Assembly: GCA_900541055.1 (NCBI GenBank)
Contig: UQHZ01000022.1
Span: 1 to 27,956, forward strand
Direction: 5' to 3'
DNA length: 27,956 nt
From: an uncultured Collinsella sp.
GTDB taxonomy: Bacteria; Actinomycetota; Coriobacteriia; Coriobacteriales; Coriobacteriaceae
The notes below the pieces were generated by a model. The model searched no databases, was not told where the DNA came from, and was given only the letters and a program-made list of their open reading frames with translations. Positions 16,361-24,006 of this stretch are shown in pieces (the stretch's first letter is position 1; each line of letters starts with the position of its first letter). Made by a program: the position numbers and the translations under genes.

Positions 16361-17677
16361 TTACTCGGAAGCGGCCTTCTCGGTCTTCCAGCCATCAACG
16401 AAGGCGTTCTTGACGCCGTCCCACTTGGTGTTGTCGGCAGCATAAGCGATGAGAGCCTGCTTGAGGTTCTTCTTCCACTCCTCGGAGGGGATGTAAACGA
16501 AGTCCCAAGCGACGGTCTTCTTGCCGTCCTTGGCCATGGCAACGGCCTGCTGCGAGAAGACGTTGGTGGTCTCCTTGGCGCTCTTGAACGGAGCGGTCAG
16601 ACCCATCTTGTCGGCGATGATGCTGGTCGGGGTGTCAGCGGTGACGCACCAATACATGAAGTCCTCGGTGGCCTTCTGGGCATCCTCGGAAGCCTGGGAA
16701 CTGACGCACCAGTAGTTCTCGCCGCCGGAGCACAGGCCCTGGTTCTCCTCGCCGTCAACACCGATGTAGATGGGCATCATGCCAATCTGATCGTCGGTCA
16801 TGCCGGCCTTGACGAGGTCAGAGTAGGCCCAAGAGCCGTTCTGGTAGAAGACGGCCTTGCCGGTTGCGAACTCGTTGGTGGCGTCGTCGCCGGTCTTGGA
16901 AGCAAGCTGCGAAGGATCGCAGGTGGAGTCGGTGATGTACAGGTCGAAGATCTGCTTGTAGTTGTCGAGGAACTCACCCTTGATCTCGTCGTCCTCCTGG
17001 TTGTGCTCCTTCTCAAACTCGTAGTAGAGCGGCATGTTGGCAAGGTGGGTGGTGTAGCGCCAGCTGGAGGAGTCGTCCATGCCGGCGGAAGTGAAGGCAC
17101 CCTCGACACCAAGCTCGTCCTTGCGGGCCTGGATGTCGTCGGCACAAGCCTTCAGCTTGTCGAAGGAGTTGATGTCCTCGGCCTTGTAGCCAGCCTTCTC
17201 GAGCAGCTGCTTGTTGTAAATAATGCCGAAGCTCTCCTGAACCCAGTCGATGCACACATCCTTGCCGTCGGACTGCAGAGCCAGGGAGTCATCAATGAGC
17301 TCACCGCGGAGCTTGGTATCGGACAGGTCGGCGCAGTAATCCTTCCAGTTCTTAAGACCGGTGGGGCCGTTGACCTGGAACAGGGTCGGAGCGGAGCTCT
17401 TGGACATCTCGGACTTAAGCTTCTCCTCGTAGGTGTTGGAAGCGGCGGTCACGATCTTGACCTCGACGCCCTTCTCCTTCTTATAGGCCTTGGCGATCTC
17501 CTTCCACTCCTTGTCGACCTCGGGCTTGAATTGGAGGAAGTAGACCTCGGCAGCGTCACCAGAAGCAGAGGAGCCGGAGCCGGCAGAACCACCGCAACCC
17601 ACGAGGCCCAGACCAAGAACTGCAGCCGCGGAACCAGCAAAGCCCAGGAACTGCCTTCTGCTCATTTCGTTCTTCAT
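16361..17677 (-). CDS. Sugar-binding lipoprotein of the ABC transporter (CUT1)
   Basis: A 438-residue extracellular solute-binding protein, family 1. It begins with a twin-arginine motif SRRQFLGFAG (Arg7-Arg8) and a lipobox LVGC with Cys28, then a Gly/Ser linker. It is therefore a Tat-exported, membrane-anchored lipoprotein. The fold blocks VYFLQFKPEVDKEWKEIAKAYKKEKGVEVKIVTA, FATGKAVFYQNGSWAYSDL and AVAMAKDGKKT fit sugar binders. The start at 17677 follows AAAGGGTGG; an in-frame GTG at 17695 would destroy that site's spacing. It is first in the operon. Two copies of the TTGTTTAAACAA-like operator lie upstream. The ligand is unknown, and alpha-glucans fit the neighbourhood. Confidence 0.92.
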   Translation of the reverse strand: MKNEMSRRQFLGFAGSAAAVLGLGLVGCGGSAGSGSSASGDAAEVYFLQFKPEVDKEWKEIAKAYKKEKGVEVKIVTAASNTYEEKLKSEMSKSSAPTLFQVNGPTGLKNWKDYCADLSDTKLRGELIDDSLALQSDGKDVCIDWVQESFGIIYNKQLLEKAGYKAEDINSFDKLKACADDIQARKDELGVEGAFTSAGMDDSSSWRYTTHLANMPLYYEFEKEHNQEDDEIKGEFLDNYKQIFDLYITDSTCDPSQLASKTGDDATNEFATGKAVFYQNGSWAYSDLVKAGMTDDQIGMMPIYIGVDGEENQGLCSGGENYWCVSSQASEDAQKATEDFMYWCVTADTPTSIIADKMGLTAPFKSAKETTNVFSQQAVAMAKDGKKTVAWDFVYIPSEEWKKNLKQALIAYAADNTKWDGVKNAFVDGWKTEKAASE

Positions 17678-17785
17678 TACAATCCACCCTTTCACACCGT
17701 GGCGGCACCCTTTGCCGCCGCCTTCGGAGATTGGCTCGGGGACTTTGCCCCTTTTGCTGATTTGAACGATACGCTATTTGGCTAG

Positions 17786-17797
17786 TTGTTTGAACAA
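17786..17797. promoter_or_regulatory. GntR-type operator copy upstream of the ABC operon
   Basis: TTGTTTGAACAA has perfect TTGTT/AACAA arms and matches TTGTTTAAACAA at 11 of 12 bases. It lies 109 bp before the binding-protein start. Confidence 0.6.
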
Positions 17798-17860
17798 GTA
17801 TTACTAGAGCGGTAGAAAAACTTCGGTGAACGGTAATTTCAACTTGATACTTGACAAGTT

Positions 17861-17872
17861 TTGTATAAACAA
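17861..17872. promoter_or_regulatory. Second GntR-type operator copy upstream of the ABC operon
   Basis: TTGTATAAACAA matches the shared motif at 11 of 12 bases, 75 bp from the first copy, about seven helical turns, which would allow looping. A further palindrome ACTTGACAAGT (17849-17859) adjoins it. The rest of the 306-bp gap 17678-17983 holds only promoter sequence and the gntR terminator. Confidence 0.55.
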
Positions 17873-17890
17873 TTATTTGTTATCTAATGC

Positions 17891-17945
17891 AGAGAAAACG
17901 CCCGGTCAAGCCGATGTACCGTCGGTTTGACCGGGCGTTTTCTCT
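17891..17945 (-). terminator. Terminator of the TreR-like gntR gene
   Basis: The 24-base arms 17891-17914 and 17922-17945 are complementary except for one G-T pair. The stem includes an A-run and a matching T-run (CGTTTTCTCT), the classic symmetrical terminator, 38 bp after the gene. Confidence 0.85.
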
Positions 17946-17983
17946 TTGAGGCCATGAGTCTCGTCAGGCTGCGAGCTAGCCGG

Positions 17984-18703
17984 CTATCGCTTGGAATTGA
18001 CGCGGTAATGGAAGATCTCGGGGTGTGTGCGAGTGTGCGTCACCTCAAACAAGATGCCATCCGAGGTGTACGACTGACTCTCCATGACGGCAACGCAGTT
18101 GTATTTGCCGAGGTCAAGATAGCTGCAGTCCTCATCGTTGGCGAGCTCGACACTCACCGTACGACGGCTCGCCATCACTTTGACACCGCGCTTGTGCTCC
18201 AGATAGCCGTAAATAGAATCTGCCGCGATCTCGGGAGTCAGGCCCTTGGCGATCGACGCCAAAAAATAGCCATGGTCCACTTGGCGCGCGTTGCCGTTGA
18301 GGCTTCGGACACGCACTACGCGAATCAACTCCTCGCCCACCTTAAAGCCCAGGTGACGAGAGAGTTGCTCGGTGCAAACCAGATGTTCGAAAGACTTAAC
18401 GTCCGTCGATGCAACGGCATTGTTGCGCTTTGCAAACTCGCCAAACGACTCAACCTCTTCGAGTGCGCCCAACATGTCGGTTTCGCCCTTAAGCCAAATA
18501 ACGCGCACGCCCTTGCCGTGTATGGGCTGCACAAACATCCCGTCGGCCAGCATGCTCAAAGCGCGGCGGACGGTATTGCGCGTGCAGCCAAATTCCGCGG
18601 TCAGCTCGGCTTCGGTTGGCAGCATCTCCTGAAACGCATAGGTCCCATTAATGATGCGCGAGCGTATTTCTCGGTAGATTCCTTCGTATATCGCTTTTGG
18701 CAT
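17984..18703 (-). CDS. GntR-family regulator with UTRA domain, TreR-like
   Basis: A 239-residue regulator. Residues about 4-72 form the GntR winged helix (IYEGIYREIRSRIINGTY...LPTEAELTAEFGCTRNTVRRALSMLADGMFVQPIHGKG), very like Bacillus TreR, and residues about 85-232 form a UTRA domain. TreR senses trehalose-6-phosphate; here a phosphorylated alpha-glucoside from the divergent PTS gene is a fitting inducer, but this is inference. Copies of a TTGTTTAAACAA-like palindrome flank the divergent promoters and recur before malQ and the ABC operon, so it is the most likely repressor of the whole block. The start ATG at 18703 opens the family-typical MPKAIYEGIYREI. Confidence 0.9.
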   Translation of the reverse strand: MPKAIYEGIYREIRSRIINGTYAFQEMLPTEAELTAEFGCTRNTVRRALSMLADGMFVQPIHGKGVRVIWLKGETDMLGALEEVESFGEFAKRNNAVASTDVKSFEHLVCTEQLSRHLGFKVGEELIRVVRVRSLNGNARQVDHGYFLASIAKGLTPEIAADSIYGYLEHKRGVKVMASRRTVSVELANDEDCSYLDLGKYNCVAVMESQSYTSDGILFEVTHTRTHPEIFHYRVNSKR

Positions 18704-18757
18704 TGTTTCACCTCTACATTATTCATTTCCGGCTAGGCACGATAGCATTTCTTAAAG

Positions 18758-18769
18758 TTGTTTAAACCG
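18758..18769. promoter_or_regulatory. GntR-type operator copy near the gntR start
   Basis: TTGTTTAAACCG matches TTGTTTAAACAA at 10 of 12 bases, 55 bp upstream of the gntR start codon, positioned for autoregulation. A second small palindrome ACCGAATATCGGT (18766-18778) overlaps it. Confidence 0.5.
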
Positions 18770-18866
18770 AATATCGGTAAAGCGACAGGATTTAACCGTT
18801 GACGGTTTCTGTCATGCCCAAATCGGTTTCGCTCAAAACTGCCGGTACGACAATCGTCTGGTCCTC

Positions 18867-18891
18867 TACAATGAATCCATTGTTTAAACGT
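18867..18891 (+). promoter_or_regulatory. PTS gene -10 element and GntR-type operator
   Basis: TACAAT (18867-18872) is the same -10 as at malQ. TTGTTTAAACGT (18880-18891) follows seven bases later, covering the expected transcription start, and matches the shared motif at 10 of 12 bases. No convincing -35 is seen. A 14-base palindrome AACCGTTGACGGTT (18794-18807) lies further upstream. Confidence 0.55.
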
Positions 18892-18932
18892 TTCCCCACG
18901 CGCAACGCGCCTCGATATTCGGAAGGCAGAAC

Positions 18933-21383
18933 ATGCTGCAAAAAATCCAACGCTTTGGCGGGGCAATGTTCGCGCCCGCCATGCTGTTTTCTATATCAGG
19001 CCTCATGGTCGGCGTCTCCGCTCTCGCAACGACTGCGGACATCGTCGGCGATCTCGCCGTATACGGAACCCCTTGGTACGTTTTTTGGACCATCATCCAG
19101 CGCGGCTCGTGGACGGTCTTTAAACGCCTCCCGCTCCTTTTTGCCGTAGCGCTGCCCATCGGTCTTGCCCAAAAACAACCGGCTCGTTGCTGTCTCGAGG
19201 CTCTCGTCGCCTATTTTGCCTACTGCTTCTTTTTGAGCGAGATCATTAAGCTGAGCGGAGACAACCTTGGACTTGAGTACCCGTCATCTTTGACCTCCGC
19301 CAGCGGTATCACCGTCATCGACGGCATCAAGACGCTCGACACCGGCATTATCGGCCCGCTGGCGGTATCGGCAACCGTCGTTGCCATCCATGACCGCTTC
19401 TACGATGCCAAGGTTCCCGATTGGCTCGGCACCTTCTCGGGCTCCTCGCTGGTCTACCTCATCAGCTTTTTTGCCGTGTTTGCCCTTGCTGCTATCTCGG
19501 CCGCCATCGTGCCCTACGTATACGATGTAACCGATACGCTGCGTCACGCGCTTGCAGGCGTCGGTCCCTTTGGCGTGGGCATCTTTGTCTTTTTAGAACG
19601 AGCACTCGAGCCCTTTGGCCTGCACCACCTGCTCTACATGCCGATCTACTACGACAACCTGGTCATTAACGACGGCATCTACGCCACGTGGAGCAGTTTG
19701 CTCCCCATCCTCTCCCATAGCACGCGCCCCCTTAATGAGCTTGCACCGTGGGCCGGTTTTACCGCCACCGGCTGGGTCAAGCTCTTTGGCCTTCCTGCCA
19801 TCGCAGCTGCGTTCTACTCCACCGCAAAACCCGAGCGCCGCGCCGGCCTCAGGGTCATCCTTGTTCCCGCCATCATCGCCTCGGTGGTTTGCGGCGTTAC
19901 CGAGCCACTCGAGTTTCTCTTTATGTTCACCCACCCCGGGCTCTTTTTGCTCTACGCCGTCTTATCGTCTTGCCTTGCCACAACCATGAATCTCTTTGGC
20001 ATCGTCGGCATCTTCTCGGGCGGCCTGATGGAGATGGCAGCCTTCAACTTTATTCCGCTCATGCGCACGCATGCCGGTGCCTATCTTTTGGCGCTCGGTA
20101 TCGGCCTTGCCTTTAGCCTCATCTTTTTTGTTAGTTTTCGAGCACTCATCTTGGTCTATGACCTTAAGACACCGGGCCGCGAGGATCATGTTGCCAATCG
20201 CGCGGCAATCGATTGTTTAACGGGAAGCGACTTTGCCAAAGAGCAATCCCCCAATGACGAGGTCGATAGTCGATCCGATCAAGATCACGTCCTCGCTGAG
20301 CGGGTAATTCAGCTTTTAGGTGGCGTTGGCAATATCGTGGGCGCAACCAACTGCGCCACGCGCCTGCGCGTCGAGGTCGCAGACCCTTCCATCGTTGCAG
20401 ATAACGCGTCGTTTGTCGCGGTGGGCGCCAAGGGCCTCATCATTACGGGCAAGACCGCCCAGGTGGTCATCGGCATCTCCGTTCCCCGCGTTAAAGAGCA
20501 TTTTGACCAGATCATGGGCCTCGAGCCGGAATTTGTGCCCACCACCTCGGCCTCCCCTGCCGCCAGCGCAGCCCATAAGCGCGGCGATATTTGCTTCTTC
20601 GATATCGACGGAACGCTCGCCTGGCAAGACCCCAGGCTCGCCCAAGACCTTTCCGAAGACGAGCGGGACCTCTCCCCCTATCCCAACGAGGCGGTTTCGC
20701 AGGCAATCCGCGAGTTTGTCGCCAACGGCAACATGGCCTTTATCTGCACGGGACGTACCCTCAGCTGCATCCACCCCAAACTTCTTGAGCTGCCTTGGAC
20801 CGGCATCGTCTGTCTTGCGGGCGGTTACGCCGAGATCAACGGACACGCAATTCGCGATCTGTCGATGACGCCCAGCATGCTGCAGCATCTTGCCCCCTAT
20901 CTTGAGCAATCGGGCGAGGTCATCCGCTTTGAGGGCCTCAACGGCGTCGTGCGCATGAGTGCCGATGCCCCCGATGCCCCCGGATACGCGCGCACCCTGG
21001 GCGACGCAGTCACGCAGCTGCAACATTACAGTGTCTACAAGATCTTGATGTCTACATCGCTCGCCAACCACATCGCTCAAGATAAGGCACTTGAGCCGCT
21101 GCTGTGCTTTAACGAGCTCGAACTCGAGGTAACCGAAATCTCGCCCCGCGAATGCACGAAGCGCGGGGGCATCCAGTCTGTACTCGACGCCCTCGACCCC
21201 CACCACGGAACCGTATACGGCATTGGCGACGCCAGCAATGACGTCTCGCTGATGAACGCCGTCGATGTCGGTATCGCCATGGGCAATGCGCCGGACTATC
21301 TCAAGGATAAGGCCGATTACGTGACCGACACCGTCGATCACGACGGTGTCGTTGCGGCGCTCGAGCATTTTGGGCTGATTTAG
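18933..21383 (+). CDS. PTS EIICB (alpha-glucoside/maltose type) fused to a HAD phosphatase
   Basis: One 816-residue chain with three parts. Residues 1 to about 415 are a multi-span EIIC of the glucose superfamily, very like GlvC/AglA alpha-glucoside permeases (MLQKIQRFGGAMFAPAMLF; SGITVIDGIKTLDTGIIG; GVTEPLEFLFMF). After a polar linker, about 446-530 is EIIB with the phosphorylated Cys474 in GATNCATRLRVEV. Residues about 548-816 are a complete Cof-type HAD hydrolase: DIDGT with Asp557 and Asp559, CTGRT, a KRGG lysine, and GDASND with Asp766 and Asp770. No EIIA domain is present, so a separate EIIA must donate phosphate. No phospho-alpha-glucosidase is nearby, so the HAD part probably dephosphorylates the imported sugar phosphate. 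GGAAGG lies six bases before the start. The gene is divergent from the TreR-like regulator. Confidence 0.93.
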   Translation: MLQKIQRFGGAMFAPAMLFSISGLMVGVSALATTADIVGDLAVYGTPWYVFWTIIQRGSWTVFKRLPLLFAVALPIGLAQKQPARCCLEALVAYFAYCFFLSEIIKLSGDNLGLEYPSSLTSASGITVIDGIKTLDTGIIGPLAVSATVVAIHDRFYDAKVPDWLGTFSGSSLVYLISFFAVFALAAISAAIVPYVYDVTDTLRHALAGVGPFGVGIFVFLERALEPFGLHHLLYMPIYYDNLVINDGIYATWSSLLPILSHSTRPLNELAPWAGFTATGWVKLFGLPAIAAAFYSTAKPERRAGLRVILVPAIIASVVCGVTEPLEFLFMFTHPGLFLLYAVLSSCLATTMNLFGIVGIFSGGLMEMAAFNFIPLMRTHAGAYLLALGIGLAFSLIFFVSFRALILVYDLKTPGREDHVANRAAIDCLTGSDFAKEQSPNDEVDSRSDQDHVLAERVIQLLGGVGNIVGATNCATRLRVEVADPSIVADNASFVAVGAKGLIITGKTAQVVIGISVPRVKEHFDQIMGLEPEFVPTTSASPAASAAHKRGDICFFDIDGTLAWQDPRLAQDLSEDERDLSPYPNEAVSQAIREFVANGNMAFICTGRTLSCIHPKLLELPWTGIVCLAGGYAEINGHAIRDLSMTPSMLQHLAPYLEQSGEVIRFEGLNGVVRMSADAPDAPGYARTLGDAVTQLQHYSVYKILMSTSLANHIAQDKALEPLLCFNELELEVTEISPRECTKRGGIQSVLDALDPHHGTVYGIGDASNDVSLMNAVDVGIAMGNAPDYLKDKADYVTDTVDHDGVVAALEHFGLI

Positions 21384-21452
21384 GCGCGCTCCATCAAACG
21401 CACGCCCGTTGTCCCAAATCGCCAAAACTGCCGCGCCAAACGCCCTAATGTG

Positions 21453-21475
21453 GCAATATGTTGTCTGCATATTGC
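21453..21475. promoter_or_regulatory. Inverted repeat upstream of the polyprenyl synthetase gene
   Basis: GCAATATG and CATATTGC are perfect eight-base arms separated by seven bases (TTGTCTG), ending 21 bp before the likely start codon. It could be an operator or a small leader hairpin. No terminator was seen after the PTS gene, so read-through from it is possible. Confidence 0.4.
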
Positions 21476-21496
21476 ATCAACGCAACCTCAGAAAGA

Positions 21497-22522
21497 ATGC
21501 GAGAACCCGTGTCCAGTCCGTTTACCAGCTTTTTAGTCCAGCACTTTGACCAGATTAACGACTATCTGGCCACGTTCTTTGACGGACAGGCGACCTCTGC
21601 CGATATCGAGCGCTACCTGTATGCGCCGCTCTCGGCTTTTACGGCCAACGCCGGCAAGCGCCACCGCCCGCTTATCTGCATGCTCGCCGCAACCGCAGTG
21701 GGCGGTAGCTTTGAGAGCGCCCGCAGCGCCGCGGCAGCCATCGAGCATTTCCAGTCGGGCGCGCTGATCCACGACGACATCGCCGACAACGGACAGCTTC
21801 GTCGAGGCAAGCCCTGCATGCACCTTACCGAGGGCACGGGCCTTGCCATCAATTGCGGCGACCTGGCGCTCACCATGGTCACCAAGACGGTTCTCGACGA
21901 CCCCACGCTGGAGTCCGACGTGAAGCTGCGCGTGCTCCACGAGCTTACCGAGATGATCGTCCGCACCATCGAGGGTCAAGCGCTCGACCTGGGTTGGGTC
22001 CGTGACGGGCGCTTTGATATCTCGGTTGATGACTACCTGGACATGGCGACGCACAAGACCGCGTTTTACAGCGGAGCCACGCCGCTTGCCGCCGGAGCCA
22101 TTATCGGCGGCGGCAGCGATGAGCAAATCGAAGCGCTGCGCGCCTTTGGCCTACACACAGGCCTCGCCTTTCAGATTCAGGACGACCTGCTCAACCTTGT
22201 CGGCACTAAGGAAGCCGCCAACAAGGACTTCCGCACCGACATCACCGAGGGCAAGCGCACGCTTGTCGCCGTACACGCCCTCTCTGATGAGCGCCACCAC
22301 GACGAGGTCGAGGCGATTCTTTCCTCGGGCACCGATGATCCCGCGCAGCTCGCACGCGCCGTGGAGATCTTCCAGGAGACCGGCTCCATCGATTACGCCC
22401 ACACTTACGCGCTCGACCTGACCGCTAAGGCCAAAGCGGCCATCGAGAACGTTGAGCTTGATCCGCACGCACGCGAGCTGTTCCTCTCCATGGCAGATTT
22501 CTTTGTGGAGCGCCTTAACTAA
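21497..22522 (+). CDS. Polyprenyl diphosphate synthase (trans-isoprenyl family)
   Basis: The enzyme condenses isopentenyl diphosphate with allylic diphosphates to make chains for quinones or cell-wall carriers. The 341 residues contain the first aspartate-rich motif in IHDDIADNGQLRRGKP (DDIAD, 93-97), GKRHRP for diphosphate binding, KTA, GLAFQIQDDLLN and KDFRTDITEGKRT. The second motif reads DDLLN (229-233), with Asn in place of the usual final Asp; the two leading Asp are kept. The start is uncertain: ATG 21497 and GTG 21509 are both possible, neither with a strong ribosome site, and ATG 21458 would begin inside the palindrome. Chain length cannot be predicted reliably. Confidence 0.9.
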   Translation: MREPVSSPFTSFLVQHFDQINDYLATFFDGQATSADIERYLYAPLSAFTANAGKRHRPLICMLAATAVGGSFESARSAAAAIEHFQSGALIHDDIADNGQLRRGKPCMHLTEGTGLAINCGDLALTMVTKTVLDDPTLESDVKLRVLHELTEMIVRTIEGQALDLGWVRDGRFDISVDDYLDMATHKTAFYSGATPLAAGAIIGGGSDEQIEALRAFGLHTGLAFQIQDDLLNLVGTKEAANKDFRTDITEGKRTLVAVHALSDERHHDEVEAILSSGTDDPAQLARAVEIFQETGSIDYAHTYALDLTAKAKAAIENVELDPHARELFLSMADFFVERLN

Positions 22523-22660
22523 CGGGGGTTATAAAACCTGTCAGCAGCGTATTTAGGCACAACTTGCTACACTGTTGAGTGCATGTTTATGCATCCCTTT
22601 GCGTTGTCTATCCGACAGACGCTCAAATAGTACGAATGGTACGCCGAAAGGGGTTCGTTC

Positions 22661-23566
22661 ATGGAACCTATTACAACGGGCATGCAAGGAGCAGCCGTCG
22701 AGGACGTGCAGTCTCGTCTCCTGCAGCTCGGCTACACGATTGATGCCGCCGAAGTCACCGACAAGTACTTTGGAGCCACCACTGAGCAGGCCGTCAGCAC
22801 CTTCAGGCTCGACAGCGGCCTTGCTGCCGGTCATGCCGTCGATATCCCCTGTTGGAGCGCCCTTGTAGACGCTTCGTATAAGCTGGGCGACCGCACCCTC
22901 TATCTGCGCATGCCCAATTTCCATGGCGCCGATGTGCAGGCCCTGCAGCGCGCTCTCAACGTTTTGGGCTTTGCCTGTGGCGAAGACGACGGCTACTTTG
23001 GTCCGCATACCGAGGCCGCCCTGCAGCAGTTCCAGGAAAATGTCGGCCTGTTTGCCGACGGCATGGCCTTCCAGGACACCTACGCCTACATCAACCGCCT
23101 GCACCATGTGTGGGAGGGCAAGCCCTCGGTCACCGAAGCCGAGTCCCGCATCGGTTTTGCTCGCGCCGCCAACGTGCTCGAGCGCTTTCAGATTGCCGTT
23201 ATCGGCGAGGACCCCATCGCACGCAGTGTTGCGTCGCGTATGTGGAATATCGCCACGGCAACGACCGACAACAGCGGCATGATGCTCTGCGACTCCGAGG
23301 TCCCAACCGACGTTGACCTGGTGCTCGAGATCGCAAGCGACGAGCTGCCCGCCGACGCCGCACCGCGCGCCACGATTGCCCTCGCCGAGTGCCACAACCT
23401 GGCCCAGCGCATCCGCACTGCCAATGTCGCCGCACAGCAGAAGCCGGCACGCATTCGCATTGAGCTCACGGGCATGACGCGCTACAACGGCACCTTCACG
23501 GCCAGCGACGCGCAGACACTCGCCGTACGCCTGCTCGATGGCGTTTGCGATGCCCTCGCAGATTAG
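22661..23566 (+). CDS. Peptidoglycan-binding-domain protein with unrecognised C-terminus
   Basis: The 301-residue product has two PG_binding_1 repeats: residues about 5-70 (GMQGAAVEDVQSRLLQLGY...YFGATTEQAVSTFR) and about 85-145 (GADVQALQRALNVLGF...GYFGPHTEAALQQFQ). The rest (about 160-301) is not recognised. Its order, ending in FTASDAQTLAVRLLDGVCDALAD, recalls an amidase domain that has lost its zinc ligands, as in actinobacterial CwlM-like proteins, but this is weak. There is no signal peptide or membrane segment, so it may act in the cytoplasm on wall synthesis. AAAGGGG lies seven bases before the ATG. It stands between the polyprenyl synthetase and tRNA-Gln, with its own 138-bp upstream region holding TACACT as a possible -10. 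Confidence 0.8.
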   Translation: MEPITTGMQGAAVEDVQSRLLQLGYTIDAAEVTDKYFGATTEQAVSTFRLDSGLAAGHAVDIPCWSALVDASYKLGDRTLYLRMPNFHGADVQALQRALNVLGFACGEDDGYFGPHTEAALQQFQENVGLFADGMAFQDTYAYINRLHHVWEGKPSVTEAESRIGFARAANVLERFQIAVIGEDPIARSVASRMWNIATATTDNSGMMLCDSEVPTDVDLVLEIASDELPADAAPRATIALAECHNLAQRIRTANVAAQQKPARIRIELTGMTRYNGTFTASDAQTLAVRLLDGVCDALAD

Positions 23567-23604
23567 GTAAACTAAACGAGTTGCTTTTGGGCAACACCAC
23601 ACAT

Positions 23605-23676
23605 TGGGACGTAGTTCAACGGTAGAACTCCGGTTTTTGGTGCCGGCTGTTGGGGGTTCGAATCCCTCCGTCCCAG
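23605..23676 (+). tRNA. tRNA-Gln (anticodon TTG)
   Basis: The 72-nt cloverleaf closes fully. The acceptor arm is TGGGACG with CGTCCCA and discriminator G. The D arm is GTTC/GAAC, the anticodon stem CCGGT/GCCGG surrounds the loop TTTTGGT with anticodon TTG, and the T arm is GGGGG-TTCGAAT-CCCTC. The U1-A72 pair is typical of glutamine tRNA. The encoded 3' end reads CCC, not CCA, so the CCA tail must be added or repaired enzymatically. Confidence 0.95.
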
Positions 23677-23689
23677 CCCTTAAGAACAC

Positions 23690-23726
23690 AGCGCTCCAGG
23701 CCCTTATGAACCTGGAGCGCTTTCTT
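23690..23726 (+). terminator. Terminator of tRNA-Gln
   Basis: Perfect 11-bp arms AGCGCTCCAGG and CCTGGAGCGCT with a ten-base loop are followed by TTCTT, 13 bases after the tRNA. Confidence 0.88.
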
Positions 23727-23957
23727 GTGGGCAAGCGGAGGAATTCGAACCCGCCAGACAACACAACTTGTCGTGCAGGACGAGAAGTTAAGATAGATTT
23801 CAAGGCATGTCCCAAAAATCCACCCTCAAAAGACAGGCGCCCCAAGCCCATTAGGACCAAGAGCGCCTAACATCAAGAAAATATCAGCCCCGTTCCGAAA
23901 AGCGAGTCGTCATCTACAAAATGGCGTGTGGCCCCGACGGGCCGGGCATTAAGTTTG
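23727..23957. other. Non-coding stretch between tRNA-Gln and the repeat core
   Basis: No gene is supported here. The only structures are a weak AGGCGC/GCGCCT inverted pair around 23836-23868 and a GGCCCCGACGGGCC palindrome near 23930-23944. Together with the repeat core and long hairpin it fills the 479-bp gap before the Toprim gene. Confidence 0.5.
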
Positions 23958-23990
23958 TCGCGAGTTCCGTACGAACAGGAGGCCACTTAA
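23958..23990 (+). repeat. Copy of the element B core (element C)
   Basis: These 33 bases match 6089-6121 at 29 positions, sharing TCGCGAGTTCCG at the left and AGGCCACTTAA at the right. Unlike element B, this copy lacks the right half of the inner hairpin and lacks long inverted arms, so it looks like a truncated or decayed copy. Confidence 0.8.
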
Positions 23991-24006
23991 CCTCGATGTT
24001 TTGGAC

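Noticed and set aside
13348..17785. Long plus-strand frames opposite the ABC transporter genes
   Set aside because: Antisense shadows of the transporter genes, whose motifs are unmistakable on the minus strand.
20316..21470. 384-residue minus-strand frame opposite the PTS-HAD gene
   Set aside because: The plus-strand frame carries EIIB and HAD motifs across the whole stretch; the antisense frame has no domain or start signal.
23733..23752. Reversed tRNA 3' fragment or attachment-site scar (GGTTCGAATTC on the minus strand)
   Set aside because: Only the T-loop-like bases fit; the supposed T stem pairs at three or four of five positions and no acceptor stem is found.
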